Shown here one piece after another: positions 33,375-46,734 of a stretch of DNA of 64,000 nucleotides (positions within the stretch are counted from its first letter, which is position 1; the number at the start of each line of letters is the position of its first letter). The stretch comes from Loripinus fragilis (Eukaryota > Mollusca > Bivalvia > Lucinida > Lucinidae): contig OZ026528.1 of NCBI GenBank assembly GCA_964019695.1, forward strand, positions 52,978,495 through 53,042,494. Reading direction: 5' to 3'. The notes under the pieces are model-generated. The model saw nothing but the letters and a program-made list of their open reading frames with translations. It was not told the origin of the DNA and made no database searches. The translations under genes and the position numbers were made by a program.

Positions 33375-33555
33375 ACCCTTAAAGCGGCAATCACAGCAGC
33401 AGACGACACATTTTGCTACATATTTCTTAATTTCCGAAAAAATAAGGTATGATATTCCATGAAATCGTCTGCCAGCAGACGATTCTCATGAAATATCATG
33501 CCTTATTTGTTATTTTTGAAAAAAAAACAGCAAATTTTGAAATTATCGTCTGCTT
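33375..33555. mobile_element. Block-2 copy of the degraded TTAA-type MITE
   Basis: TTAA then CCCTTAAAGCGGCAA, with the central palindrome ATCGTCTGCCAGCAGACGAT. The right end is eroded as in copy 1. Confidence 0.6.
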
Positions 33556-33707
33556 TTGTGTTTAACATATATTTCCATCGCGCTTGTGTTTGCTGTTCAC
33601 CTGTCTATTATTTATAGTAATCGATATCTTTAAAAAAAATACATGACTTATAAAACATGAAATTATGTCAACTTTGTATACACAGGTGAGTTTTATATAA
33701 AAATAAC

Positions 33708-33908
33708 GTGTCCCTGTGCATTCGGACTCGTCTTTCAAAATGTGGAAACGCAGATTCGTGTGATGCCGTTTATGGTAAATATTCTATCAGCCCTAAATAC
33801 ACAGCCAGCGCATACAGCCTCAGGCCACAGTCGGTCCACCAGGGAATGACGTTTCGCTGGATAACCGATAAGGACCTGCCTTTATATGCATTCTGGGTGA
33901 ATAATTAA
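33708..33908 (+). CDS. Block-2 copy of the unidentified 66-codon ORF
   Basis: Its translation is identical to that at 18,803-19,003. No function is recognised. Confidence 0.2.
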   Translation: MSLCIRTRLSKCGNADSCDAVYGKYSISPKYTASAYSLRPQSVHQGMTFRWITDKDLPLYAFWVNN

Positions 33909-35223
33909 ACAAGAAATATCTTTAAAAAAAGATATACGACAAAGTGAAAGAAACAATGTTTGCTATAAGTAACATGAGAAATTAAACGCAAACGACGCAA
34001 ATTTGATATAGTAAGTGAGTATGATCAGGAAATACCACAATCTCGAACTGCGGATAAACCCATGGAACCGCGAGCGGCTCTTCCCTCCCAAACAAGATGA
34101 TTGCAAAACCAGAATGGACGTAAAGTAAGGCACAACAAAACACAGAGAAACTACAAAACCCCACAATGGGAGCAACCCATTTTCGCTGTTTGTTACGACT
34201 AGTGTAAAACAATGGTTGTGTGCTACCTGAGTATAGTTTATCATGTGATCTATAATTATCGACAAATCTTCCCTACGGAAGAATTTTCGTGCCGTAAAGT
34301 CAAATATATTTGCAGATATTATTGCCATTTTTCGCGTTCTATCATACTTTCAGCGTCAACGTGAAAATCATGTTTGAAACTAATGAAAAAGTGCAAAAAA
34401 ATAAACATTTCATACAACTTAATCGCTTTAATAGCCAAATAACCATTTTATGACATGTACTTTCTTCCATACAGAGATCAGTCAGCTTTTCTAAGTCACC
34501 AATGAAATTATAAAACTTCGTCTAATAAAAGGTCAAATCGGACGAGAAACGGCCAGAAAAAGTAAGGTTTTGCTTTCTGTAACTCACCTTGGAGTTTAAA
34601 ATAAAAATGAAAATCTATTTTTTCGTTAAATACCATCCCGTGAGGTGAAAATATCAGCATTTTCACACGTGTTACACACTCGTTAATTGTGGTAAAAAGG
34701 GTAAGTGTATAATTATACACAGTAACCAAGGTGACTCACGGTGGAGAATCGCTAGAATTTTGAAACACGCTATTAACAGGCTATATTTCTTATTTATTTA
34801 TACTTAGCAGTGATAAAGATAAAAAAATAAAGATAAAGTGAAATCAATGCATATCAAATACAAATAAAAGTAATATCAATCACTAGTGAAATGATATGAT
34901 AATGTTTGATATCAGCCTATATTTTCACTGTAGCGCGTTTTCATTACCTCTGAGTTTTCAATAAGCTTACAATGTAATGTATTTCATTTCAGAACTTTAA
35001 ACGCCCATAACTTTCTTATTGATGAACAAAAAAATCAAGTCTGGGTATGCATTTTCTCAGTAAGAACATGACGAATACTTTGGTACCAAAATTATTTAGA
35101 TTAACTAAAAATTTTCGTTTTTGCATTTTCAGCACCTCCTTTTTCAGTGGGTGGGTGAGACACTACATGTGGCCTATAAAAAGTATAAAATTAAAATAAA
35201 ATTTACTATATTTTCGGTAAATA

Positions 35224-35302
35224 CCAAATATATTTCATCTCGTGAGTTGAAAACATCAGAAAAAATCTGATGTTTTCAACACACTCGATGAAATATATTT
35301 GG
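35224..35302. repeat. Block-2 copy of the 36-bp-arm hairpin
   Basis: Same arms and AAAAAAT loop as 20,320-20,398. Confidence 0.65.
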
Positions 35303-37432
35303 CATCCATCTCAAAAAGTAAATATCCTCTATATGTATTCCCCTTATGAATCGAATGCCGGAAAAATGAAGAAGAACGATAGTTTTATTTTTCGACTGTT
35401 TCAGAGTATAAGAAGGAAAAACGAATGGGTTCATACCGGGAGTTTTGTATGATATGGTCCACACAACAATCAATGAAAAGAACATGTCACTTTGTCTTTT
35501 CTTGGTCAAGAAATTAAACTTTGTTATATTTGACCATGGTTATTTGTGTGGATCTGGCACGTAAGTTATCGAAACTGCCAATAAATGTTTCTTAATATAA
35601 AGATTCTGTCCTGCGGAGAATCAATTTGTTAAAAATGGGGAAAAACTACAGGAAACCCTTTACCACAAGGCAAAATTGTTCGAAGTCCTTGAAGGTTTAT
35701 GGCAATGAATACGGTAAAATAATGTGTCATGCTTGTCATGGGAAGTAGTGATTAAGCAAACAAAGTTAAAACCATAATGCAACTGCACTACCCGATTCAG
35801 TACTTGGAAATGACTCAGAATTGGGAAAATTGGTGGTCTACTTCAGACATTGTATGACACACAGCAGTCCAAATGATACAAAAAGAGGTTCATTATTTAG
35901 TGGAATGGTAGTGCATCGTAATAGTACAACCTTAGTCTTAATTTCTCTGAGATTTTGCATCGTTATAGTACAACCTTAATCTTAATTTCTCTGAGCTTAT
36001 ATTTGGAAATCGCATTGAAGTACAAGTGATCAGAAAGTCAGGAAATATTGTGTGTTATATTTTCGTACAACAACCGAGCGTGGGGAAAAGTATTATTTAT
36101 GACAGAACTAGAGAACAACGAACAACATTACAGAGGCATTTCATAGCCAATTCACGAACAACATTGCAGAGGCTTTTCATAGCCAATTCAAGGATCAGTT
36201 CTATGCTGCGCACCCGAATATCTACGTTTTTATTGACGTGAAAAAGCTACAATCAAATACATATGTGAAACACCACTTAGGTTAACTTAAGACCCATTAA
36301 TGTGATTTTAATGAAACTTCGAATGGTACCTCCACATGTAACTGCCCATAATATTTGCGCTCAATTGATGAGCAAGGTCTCTGACCTCTATAGAAATCCT
36401 GCGCTCAATTGATGGCATTTTCTGCGCTGAATTGATGAGCATTTGCGCTCAATTGATGAATCACCAATTCCATGGCTGCTGATAAGAAGCGTTGGTTCAA
36501 TGAGTGGCAATTTTTTTAACCTTTTATCACTTTATTCTCCCCGTCATCTGTCATACAGGGGGTCGGGGAGGGCCATCCCCCTGCATGCCTTACAAACTAC
36601 AATTATGGTGTTCTGATGGTTGGTACGCTTGCTCACTTCTTTCGTTCATCTATCATGCATTTTGAAGGCAATAACGAAACAGCGGTACACAACCATGAAG
36701 GTGCCTTTTTCATTGCATTTTTGCTTTCTGATGGATTTTGTGCTAGTTTGATAGTGGATCCTTGTTATGATTTGAAAAAGCTTTAAAATTACCACACTCA
36801 ATTCAGCAAGATACTTCAGACTTATGGGTGTATTCGCTTGTTGGGTAAGATGTCTTAATTGGCACCCTCCTGTTTGCTTTCTAGAAGAAACATCATATAA
36901 GAAACAATCAAAGACATATTGTATCTAACCTCTACATCCAGACAGATGATTAGAGTTAAGCATGCAGACCTAATTGCTCAAATTATAATATAGGGTTCAG
37001 GGTCTGTATTGCATCTCAATTTATTGTCACTTTTCAATTGCCCAGTTACCTAATTCTAAAGAGTCAATATTTTCAGAGGCAGCAATGTTTAAGGGTAAAT
37101 ATTTATAATCAATGTGTCTGAATATTTAGGTTAAATACCACTAGTGTCTTACATAAGATGACAGGTGTGTAAAGTGAAAAAAGATACATTAAAAAATACA
37201 AGAAAAAAGTGGATCTCATACCTATTGCTCTCACAGCATGGCAGCACTTTGGCTTTTCTTTTATATAATGGATTTTGTTTTGTTTTAATGAAGATCTGCT
37301 GTAGTCAAGGGTTATATTAAGCTCAATGTATAATATCTATTAGGTCTTAGTATTTGTTCCATGTTTGTTCAAATTTTTTCTAAATAGCCTTTGCTTGTAG
37401 CTGTATGTTGCATTAGAATGTAAGAGTGTTTT

Positions 37433-40400
37433 AATTTTTTTGCAGTGCTACTATGGATAGGGGTTGGTCGAGACGTTTTGCAGCAAATATATACTATTTG
37501 ACAATAATAAAAATATGCAAATCATCTGATGAGTATATACTCCCTATGTTAAATATAAATAGTTCTTCAAGAAATGTCAGATTAATATTGTTATTATTGA
37601 GCCATATTTTGAATTCCCTGAGTAGATTTTGAGATTCCTGGCATTGCTAGAGCATATGATTTATTGTTTCTTCTTCTTGACACCTGGGACTTGGTACATA
37701 CTTTATATTATACAAGTATTTTTGTTGGTAGAATTCTTTGATTTATTCTTGATTGAAACCATTGCATTTTTGTGCCTAAAGAAAGTTTAAAAGGAAAAGA
37801 ATAGATTGCTTTCCAAGTTTCTTCTTCAATATTGTAAACATTATTCCATTTATGCTGGGATGTAGGTTTATCTAAATTTTGATTTAGGATTGTGTAGAAA
37901 TCTTTCCCTCCCTTCTTGGATTTAATTAGGAGGTGTATATTTGCAGGCATCAATGGCATATGTAGTTTTTTTAGAAAAGGTTCATATATTATGTGTTCTT
38001 GCATAAGACATTATTGCCTGCTTTAAGCCTAGGTATTGGACAAAATTAGTTTTTATATTAAAAGTGTGCTCGAATTCATCTTGCGAGAGAAATTCACCGT
38101 CATCATGAACTAGATCGTTAATATTTTTTAACTCCTTTCTGATCCCAGTCTTTTATGTATATTGGTTTGCTGCCAATTGTGATGTTATTGTTATGGAAAA
38201 TTGGACTTGACAGAATGTAATACTCAGTGTTCTCACCATTAAGCTGGAGAATATCTGAATATGCATGAAGTAATTCGATCCAAATTTTTTTTTATCATAT
38301 TTTGAACATCATTAGCATAACATCTTCCAGATACAAATGATTTGTTGAAGTTTATTGTATTGTTTACCACAGATTGCCAAGGACCATTGGATAAAATGAC
38401 TCTTCTTAACCAAGTTAATTTCATACTAATTATAAAAGCTTTCAGGTTTATCATTCTTAGTCCACCTTCGCTGTACTGTTTTACAACAACATTTTGTTTG
38501 GTTTTTTCTGGGCCATCCCACAAAAAAGAAAAAAGAAAATTATTTAGTTCTTTAATTATGTGTTCTGATGGATTTGGTATTGAAATAAACAAGTGATTTA
38601 ATATTGGGAGTAGGAGTGTTTTTATTACTGTTATCTTACCTAAAGGGGTAAGATATCGTATGTTCGTAAGTTTAATCAATGATCTAATTTTTTGTATTTT
38701 TTTCTTTGAAGTTTATCTTTAACATTTGGTCTAACTCAATATGAAAGTTTATCTCTAGTAGTTTAAAGGCTGTTTTCCCCCATGATAGTTTCCACCTTGT
38801 TTTAATAGATGCTGTACTATATTTGTTCACTCCTATCCATACAGCATGAGTTTTATCGAAGTTAACTTTTAGACCTGAAAATTGTGCAAATTCATACAAA
38901 ACATTGAGCGTAGCATTTAGAGATTTACTTGTTCCATCTAAAAGAAATAGTGTATCGTCAGCGTATTGAGATAGTTTATGTTCTTTGTCATTTAAAACAA
39001 TGCCCTTTTTGTTCATGTTATTTCTGATCATTAAACCTAAAATCTCAGCGCAGAGGATAAATAGAAAAGTTGATACTGAATCGCCTTGGCGGCAGCCGCA
39101 GCCTATACCAAAAAAGATGACAAATTACCACATTGGTCCACGCTTCATTTGATATTGTTGTTAAATGTCTTTATCCAAGAGATGATAGAGTTACCAAAGC
39201 CAAAGAATTCCATAACCTTATATATAAAAGACCAAGGCACTGAGTCGAAAGCCATTTCAAAGTCTTCAGAAAGCAGTAGCCCTGGTACATTATATGCTCA
39301 TTGTTTTGCATAGTATCATAAATTAGTCTGATGTTTTCTCCTATATATCTGCCAGCAATGAATCCTGTTTGATCAGTGTGTATCAATGTGTGCAGTGTAC
39401 CCTTTATTCTGTGTGCGATGACTCCAGAAGTTATTTTGTATACGCAGTTAAGTAGGGAAATAGGTCGGTAATTCTTAACAAAATGCCAAGGCTTATTTTC
39501 TTTTGGTATGCAAGTTATTATTCCTTCTCTTTGAGTGATAGATAATTCGCCTTTAGAAAACCCGTAGTTGATAGAACGTACTACAAAATGACCGATCTTC
39601 TTTCAAAACATTTTTAAAAATTCAGCGCTAAAACGATCTGATCCTGGGCTTTGGTTGTTGGACATGGCCTTAAGAATTAAAGCAGCTTCATGATATGTTA
39701 TTGGTCCTTCTATAGAGTCGGATTCATCTTTATTTAATTTTTTTAATATCATTAATTTTAAATAATTCACGCAAATCAATGTCAATCAGTTGGCTATCTT
39801 TGCTAGCATAGAGGTTTTCGTAAAACTTTTTTGTTTCATTTAAAATTTCATGCTGGTCTGTTATTATTTTTCCATCATCTGTTTCTAATTTGGGTACTAC
39901 TTTGCTTGTGTAGTTATATTTCTCAAGGTTACAGAAAAAAGTAGTGTGTTTTTCGTCCTCTTCAATGATTTTTGCTCTCGATCTTACTAAGACTCCTTGC
40001 CGTTTATTTTTTCATATGTTCTACAATTCTTCTTTTAAAGTTTCAATTTCATCCAAATTAGCAGTTGACATATTGCTTTCTAAAGTTTATGTTACTGATT
40101 AATTATTTTCTTTTTGTTCTTCTTTTTTTTTCTTGTAACAAGAGAATGAGATTGATTTTCCTCTTAACTCCATTAAAAGTGTTTCCAGGAAAAGTTGGTC
40201 GTTAATAACAAATTGGATTTCATCATCTGGTACATTATTAATTTGGGTCAGGTGTGGTACTTGATTGTATCGATTCCTGATCTTTGCACCCATATTTACT
40301 ATATTATAAACAGGCAATGTATATTGTTTTTTAACCTCGTCAATTTTATTATTCATTGTTCTTAAGTAATCTTTATCATTCAAAAGAGAGTTATTGTGCT

Positions 40401-40640
40401 TCCAAAGGGGTTTTCTTTTTTGGAACTGAACAAAAGATATGTCTAGAATAATCATGGAGTGATCTGATCTGTAACTTCCTTCAATTGAACGTTTGTTAAC
40501 TGAAGTGAGTAAATCGTGTGATAACAAGGAAATAATCAAGCCCGGCTTGCTTTATATGAGATTTTTTCTCTCCATGTATATCTTCTTAATGAGGAGTATG
40601 CTTCTCTGAAGGGGTCAACTAGACAATAATTTTCCTTAAT
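37433..40640 (-). pseudogene. Block-2 copy of the L1/Tx1-like LINE remnant
   Basis: The same motif series on the minus strand: SDHSMIILD, SPGSDRFSAEF, QTGFIAGRYIGEN, FEMAFDSV-type region, SQYADDTLFLL and LLPILNHLFISI. One indel differs, so the thumb region and following residues (38,239-38,679) are joined in a longer frame of 146 codons than in copy 1. The embedded 45-bp retroelement tail is at 40,244-40,288. The C-terminal Cys motif carries a changed base relative to copy 1 (GCTAGAGCATATG against GCCAGAGCATATG). Confidence 0.85.
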
Positions 40641-41030
40641 TTGTAAGTTTTTTCATGTGATTTCTTATTATGAGTGGCAAATACCAGGGAACTGGTAGGA
40701 ATTCAAACTGATTTGCATTCTTTATTTCACTGAATATTTCTGAATTCAGAATGTTGATGCAGGCCTACCAGCCAAAATAAGAGGCTGAATATAATTTCCT
40801 TCTTAGCTTCTTAACCATCCCTTAAACGATGGTGATATTATTGTATTCTCCCCAACCCTTGAGGAAGCTGGTGTCTGAAAACGAACGTCGATTACAATTT
40901 TTTCCGTGTACGTGGAAACTAGCTTTTTTTTTAAAAAAAAAAAAAAAAGGCCTGCACTGATGCGGTCAGAGCTTTAGAGCTTATAGAAAATTCCGGAAAT
41001 TAAATAGGAGGCTCCATCAGAGATTATTAA

Positions 41031-41236
41031 CCCTTAAAGCGCCACCTATAAATTGCAGCAGACGACAATCTAAATTTTGCTGCTTTTTTAAAAATAACAA
41101 ATACGGCATGTTATTTCATGATATTTGTCTGCTGGCAGACGATTCTCATGAAATAGCATACCTTATTTTTGTCGAAAATTGGGGAAAATGTCCCAAAATT
41201 TGTCGTCTGCTGCAGTCGTTTTTGGCGCTTTAAGGG
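41031..41236. mobile_element. Block-2 copy of the TTAA-flanked MITE
   Basis: Same 206-bp length, with TTAA at 41,027-41,030 and 41,237-41,240. One internal difference restores pairing (CTCATGAAATAGC here against CTCATAAAATAGC in copy 1). Confidence 0.75.
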
Positions 41237-41425
41237 TTAATCCGGTTATCAGTGATGCTTGTGTTGATACCATCCTTATTAAATTTTACGTGCATGGTGC
41301 CAACCATATATATTTTACGGGGAATGGTTTTCCTTACTTACAGAATATCACTGTCATCAACTTGAGAAATTATGTCTGAGAGCAACAGAAGTTAGTTCCA
41401 AGGAGGTGTGGCTCTTTGATCATAG

Positions 41426-41531
41426 ACCCTGGATGCAGGGGGTATAATGGCGGGAGAGGAGAACCAATCAGACAAGTATATGATATATGATGAGAAACGA
41501 CAGCTCCGCAAGGATATACACAAACTTCCAG
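41426..41531 (+). pseudogene. Block-2 copy of the BET ET-domain exon-like fragment
   Basis: The translation across YMIYDEKRQLRKDIHKLPG is identical to copy 1, and the GT donor context (CCAG|GTAATC) is kept. Nothing further of the ET domain is seen downstream. Confidence 0.6.
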
Positions 41532-41760
41532 GTAATCGGCTAAGGACAGATGACCCGAGCCAGCATTCAATGTTGGGCCATCGTCGGCCTGCCAGGGAAA
41601 CACCATTTAAATGGTGTTTTGTTGACAGGCTGATAATCGCCCGCTTTAAGGTGAAGACATGGAAGGTGGTTAAATTTGAATAATTTGTCAAATCAGTCTA
41701 TCTGCTTTGAACAAAAATAAGAATAGATAAGTGTGTTTCTAATTCATTTATTTAAAGTAA

Positions 41761-42398
41761 AGAAGGCAAAGATCAGGAATCGATATTACCAAGTACTACA
41801 CCTGGCCTGAGACACAATATGGGATAATTACAAAAACATAAGAAAACATCAAGCACAAGAGAGCCTTTTTCCAGCAGGTGATCACAAGGGTGCAATGAAC
41901 AGACAAGACAGCATAATAAAGACAAACGTGACAAACGTGAAACATAAATATGAACCTTGGAACGGTCAGTATAAGAATTACTGGATAGCTTAAACAAATT
42001 TTAAAGGTACCAAACTCATCCTTAATTATGATGTGGATAAAGAAACATAGATATTTGGTTCGAATGAAAGATACCTAACAAATCGATGCATCATCTAGTA
42101 CATACAGATCAAAATATAAAAGTAGATAAACAAAGATAAGGACACAACAGTGCATACAACTGAATACCCTAGCAAATGAAATCCAACAGTTAAACCCAGG
42201 TGGGCCTAACCAAAGACATGACATCAGCCCCCAACCCTCTTATCTACAGTCATGTCTTTAAGTCGGAGTCGTCAAAGAGTCTGAGGCCCGACCCATCAGT
42301 GTGCAATTCAAGAGGAGAGCAAAGTTGTCATTTGTGATATGGTTGAGGTTAACCAGTCCCTACTGTCCAGTAATCTGGCTCTACATTGTTCTTAAATG
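41761..42398 (-). pseudogene. Block-2 copy of the 5'-truncated retroelement 3' end
   Basis: Same C-terminal codons (NFALLLNCTLMGRASDS) and tail as at 26,858-27,495. Confidence 0.65.
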
Positions 42399-42412
42399 AG
42401 ATAATAATAATT

Positions 42413-42649
42413 GGGCCTTGTCGTGAGAAAACCTGTCTTTGGGGTTTCCGACAAAGCTAGACTCAAACCAGTCTCTGCAGCTACAGAGACTAGATAGAAT
42501 AGTGAAATTTCGCTCGTAGCAAGTCTAGATATGATACTTTTCAATAAGCGAATAACAAAGGCGCTGATCAGACTGCGCAGATGCGCAGGCTGGTCTGCGC
42601 CTTTGTTGTTCGCAAACCCCCGAAGACAGGTTTTCTCGCGTCGAGTCCC
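42413..42649. mobile_element. Block-2 copy of the 237-bp TIR element
   Basis: Same TIRs (GGGCCTTGTCGTGAG / CTCGCGTCGAGTCCC) and the same length as 27,510-27,746. Confidence 0.7.
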
Positions 42650-44839
42650 ATATATTATACTAAGTTAATACATAACGTGCGTTTTGTAGGTCAAATAGGT
42701 ACAATGAAATGTCAGCAATGTGATTTTTTTCCAAAAAGCTTTGGAGTTAAAGTCTTGACATTTTAAGTTGGTCATGAATAAACCTTGCTGTCCTGTCAGG
42801 TTTTGTTACCAATTCAGGATCTGGATTATGAAAGTTTACCAATGAAAAGCAAAAATTGACTATTTTTCTCCAGGACCTTTAGTGCTGCAGCAATGAAGCA
42901 AAAATTTTAGAGGTACCCATACCAGCAGGGTAACAAGTTCTACTATATACCAAATTAAAGCTTAGAGTCTGCTCATTTCAAAACTGCGTGATGCCACTTC
43001 CAAAATTTTGTGCGAAATGTTTTACGGCCCTTCAAAAGTATACACCCTAAATTGTTAGTATTCGTTTTCTGTGTGCTTCACAAGCAGGTATTATCCTCAT
43101 ATATGCACATAAAAAATCTATTTCTTGTAAATTGTGGAGTGGAACATGAATAAATATAATTATAGATATAGAATGACAATATCCAGGTTGGTTTTCAACA
43201 TTTTATGAGGTCATTGAGTACAAAAGTCACGAAAACCTATGACATTGACATAACATTAATCTGGATGCAACTGCATGTAATCCTGTTCAATTTGTAAGGA
43301 TTTTTACTGTTAGAGATTGTTAATATTTAATCTAACTATTATATTATTTTTGTCACACTTGCTTGTAGCAAGGGTGTGGCTTTTTTAAACAGGGTGTTAC
43401 TTAGGAGTTCAAATTCGCGCCAGTCATCCATCGGTCAACAATTTACATTAAAGTAAATTTCTCTGCAGCAATGATAACTGTTATTGAATATTGCATAGTA
43501 ACTGTCCTCTGCATATTCTTTGAGTATACACTGGGGCCTGCTGACCTTGACCTACTTTTTAGGCTCCAGTGACTTTGATATAAATTGACGTCCGTCCATG
43601 AAAAATTTACATTAAAGTGAGTTCTCTGCAGCAGTGATAGTTGAGAGTATCAAACCTTGTATACAGTGATTCATTTACAATTTTTGCTTATGGGTCATAG
43701 GACTCGCTCTTTCCTATATCAACGAGTCCAACTACAACTAATGACAAGTCTGCAATACTATTGCATCCTCGGACTCGCCCAAATAAAAACTTTGCATCCC
43801 AGAGACAAAATGATGCGCAAAGATGCAGGATGCGCAGGTAGCAAAATCACTGCTGTATGGTAATTGGCCTCGCATTCTCTTTAACCTTGCTTTGTGACAT
43901 TGACATACTATTTACGTTTCAGTATTTTGACTGGGACAGACATATATATACGACTGTGACACAGCTTTCCCTCAGAACTAATGTCATGTTGGTTTAGTAT
44001 AACGTTTTATCAATATCAAAACAGGATGAAGCTATATTACTCAGCTGTGTCTGCCATACTCTTAAATGACTAGCATGCATGTGTGACACCATTACTTGTT
44101 TAAGACAAAGTGGAATTCCTAAAGACCATGAAAATGAGTTCTTCACCAAAGACATTTTCAGTCAAATTGGTCTAAATGCTCCGCAATAAAGGTGTAGTGT
44201 ATTTATCTTTCCATCTTCCTTCTGTCAAAGAGTGATGTCAAAGCACATGACATTCTCTATTCAGAATCACTTGTGTTTTGCATGGATAATGTACACAAAT
44301 GTGTTTTCATGGAGCTGCTATTTTGCATTCATAGGTTAAGTTGCCAGGTTAGTGCACATAGTTGTTCATTGTGACAACATGTATAATGTACAGTTATTGT
44401 CACAGATACTGTTCTCGCAATTGCATGTAAGGTCATTTAAAAGCTGTGTGGCAGCTGTTGAATGGTTCATCATCGTAGGACGCATACAGTAAAAGTGTCA
44501 TTATTGTATTCAACGATCTTTTATCCATATTCATTTTGTTGGGTGGGGTAGAATGTAGAATATGCAAATGGAAACTGTTATTTGTCGATAGGACTTTTAT
44601 TGCTGCCTTTGCTAAGTTTACCTCATTTAGGGATGTAGGGTCTAGTTTTTCATATATTGCTCCAACAGACTGAGTGCAAGTAAACTTTTGACAGTTTAAT
44701 AAAGGCCCATGGTCAAGATATTTCAGTCCCTAAAATTTCAGTGCACCTTGAATCATGCGTTTGAAAACGGATTTCTAACCAACTCCAAAGAAAAAGCACT
44801 GCCTATATTTCATCCAGCCAGACAGTATTTTATAATCAG

Positions 44840-45810
44840 TCTTGTGTTGTTCTTATGAAAGACTGGTGAATAAGATGTTAACAGGGATATAACGTCTCCT
44901 AGCAACATCATATGCCGATTCGACATGTAAGAAAGATATCATTTGTAGCTTCTTTTTATCCATGATGAGGAAGTTACAATAAGAAAAAGAAAATCGGTAC
45001 TTGGACATTTTGCAGCAACTGAAGCATGTATACGGCCTCGTGTTCGCAGTCTCTAGTAGCTCTGAGATGTCCATATGCTCATCTTCGGTCGCTTTGATGG
45101 CTCTGTCCCTCAGTCCACAGCTGATGAAGATTGTATGTTTCTGTTCAACTGGCTTTTATCAATGTCAGTGTAATAAGCTACAAGGTTGTCCTTAGTTTTG
45201 CCTCTGGATGATAATTTCCTCTATTCTTTGAGTACTTTCATGTCTGCTTGTAGAAGCATTTTATGTCCCATTGTGGTGTTGCCTCTTTTTTGGCATACTA
45301 GCGTATTCACACTATTCTCCCTATACATGTCAAATACAATGTGTATCTGTGAAACGGACTAATATATGCAACTGGCCTCAAGTATGTAGACACTGAACTG
45401 TTCAACTTAGGCTACAGATGTTACTTTAGTCGTTTTAGACAGTTTTGGTAGCATCTGTATCAAAGCTGTAGCATCAAAGATAATGCATTCTGTTTTCTCA
45501 ATAATGCTTCTTTGCCTTCAGATATGCTTTTGAGTTAATAGATGAAATCTGGTCATTTATTCGAGCTATAGTTTTTGAAAATACATTTTGTATTTTAAGA
45601 CTCCTTGTGAATCCTCAAAAGACAAGATATCCCCCTGAAAGAGCAAGCTGCTTACAAACACAGACGCATCACCTAATCATTCATAACTACACTGCTGTAC
45701 CTTTGGCATGTCTGCCAGTGTCTTATTGTTGGCCTTTTGCTTGGGTTCATAGAACATCTTCTGAGGTTTTTCTTGTCCATCAAGCTTTATAAATCCTTCC
45801 TTCAAGAATT
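44840..45810 (-). pseudogene. Second decayed copy of the PIN/FEN-like TE-associated family
   Basis: Minus-strand pieces occur in family order but in shifting frames. About 45,780 has KLDGQEKPQKMFYEPKQKAN and KTLADMPKV. About 45,470 has ECIIFDATALIQMLPK, corresponding to the family IFDxMAxxQxL motif with its conserved Asp. About 45,340 has HIVFDMYRENSV (family VFDRYxxxSIK). About 45,270 has QKRGNTTMGHK. About 45,190 has KTKDNLVAYYTD. An acidic stretch, TEDEHMDISELLE (about 45,080), may correspond to the EEADTR region. Several stops and frameshifts show it is dead. In intact recalled relatives these motifs surround a predicted PIN/FEN-type nuclease centre; the function is unproven. It covers the middle of the protein, whereas the 3.6-kb copy covers the N-terminal half. 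Confidence 0.5.
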
Positions 45811-46343
45811 ATTTCCTCACTTTCTGTGTCTAAGGCACCAAGCAAGCCTGGATGATATAACAAATGTTGTAAAATCCGTTTGAAGTGTGAGGCGTGGCCT
45901 CTGTGGGGTCAAATGGGGATCAATGAATTGACTGTCAAACATCTAAATTATTTTTACAACAGAATCACATTAGTGCTTTTGTATCAGAATGATGTGAAGG
46001 TCAACTCTGGTTTGGTTTACATGTACAGGTCCATTAAAAAAGTTATTTCACTACGAAATATTTCAAAGTTTTTTCACATTTTTGATTTAAATTAATGGCC
46101 TTTGTTTTTCTATTCATGTAATTTAATTCTCATGCCATTTTATTTCTAAAAATCATATCACCACATTACTGGACGCTTTCTGTATATAAATATTAAATAC
46201 ATTCAAAACAAATCCAATGTAAACACAATCACATAGCATTACTTAAATAATATAGTATTACTTAGTACATTCCAATGAAAACACTACAGCATACTCGTAC
46301 ACCTACACCATGACGTCGGTATTTCGTTGCACCTCCCTTTGCT

Positions 46344-46631
46344 TTAATAAGATCTGCAATCTTCCGTGGTATTGTATTGTAAAAGTTCTTCCAGAACGTT
46401 AGGTGCTACACTATACCACACTTCACATACTTGCTTCTTTTTACACAGCTTTTGGTTACCAATCGCTTTCTTCATTGTATTGCAAACGTCCTCTATGGGT
46501 TTCATGTCTGGCGAATACCCTGGCCATTCCAGGACAGGTATTCCTTTATATTCTATGAATGTTCTAGTAATTTTAGAGTTATTGCAAGAAGCAAGATCAT
46601 GCATAAAGATATATCCCTTCTGTGGGACCAC
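46344..46631 (-). pseudogene. Tc1-like transposase C-terminal half, left arm
   Basis: The 95-codon minus-strand frame has GYIFMHDLASCNNSK (second catalytic Asp region, D present), EWPGYSPDMKPIEDV (third catalytic position with the usual PDxxPIE), and VCEVWYSV with LLQYNTTEDCRSY. The N-terminal DNA-binding region and first catalytic residue are missing. This arm kept more catalytic residues than its mirror copy. Confidence 0.75.
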
Positions 46632-46734
46632 AACGCATTCACATGAGTCTATATTTCACGTCATAACAATCGACACCATTGTCGTGCTTGCCGCAAACAG
46701 AATGAGAAATATCATGCTATGTATTCAGACTACT

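Larger units (their letters stand above)
28736..43642. repeat. Tandem segmental duplication, copy 2 (about 14.9 kb)
   Basis: Starts at AGTTTTCACCTCATCC, fused directly to the GCAGCAGTGAT end of copy 1, and itself ends at GCAGCAGTGATAGTT before unique sequence (GAGAGTATC). Every element of copy 1 is present in the same order and orientation. Small changes include the loss of about 17 bp near 29,530 and shortened homopolymers. Confidence 0.95.
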
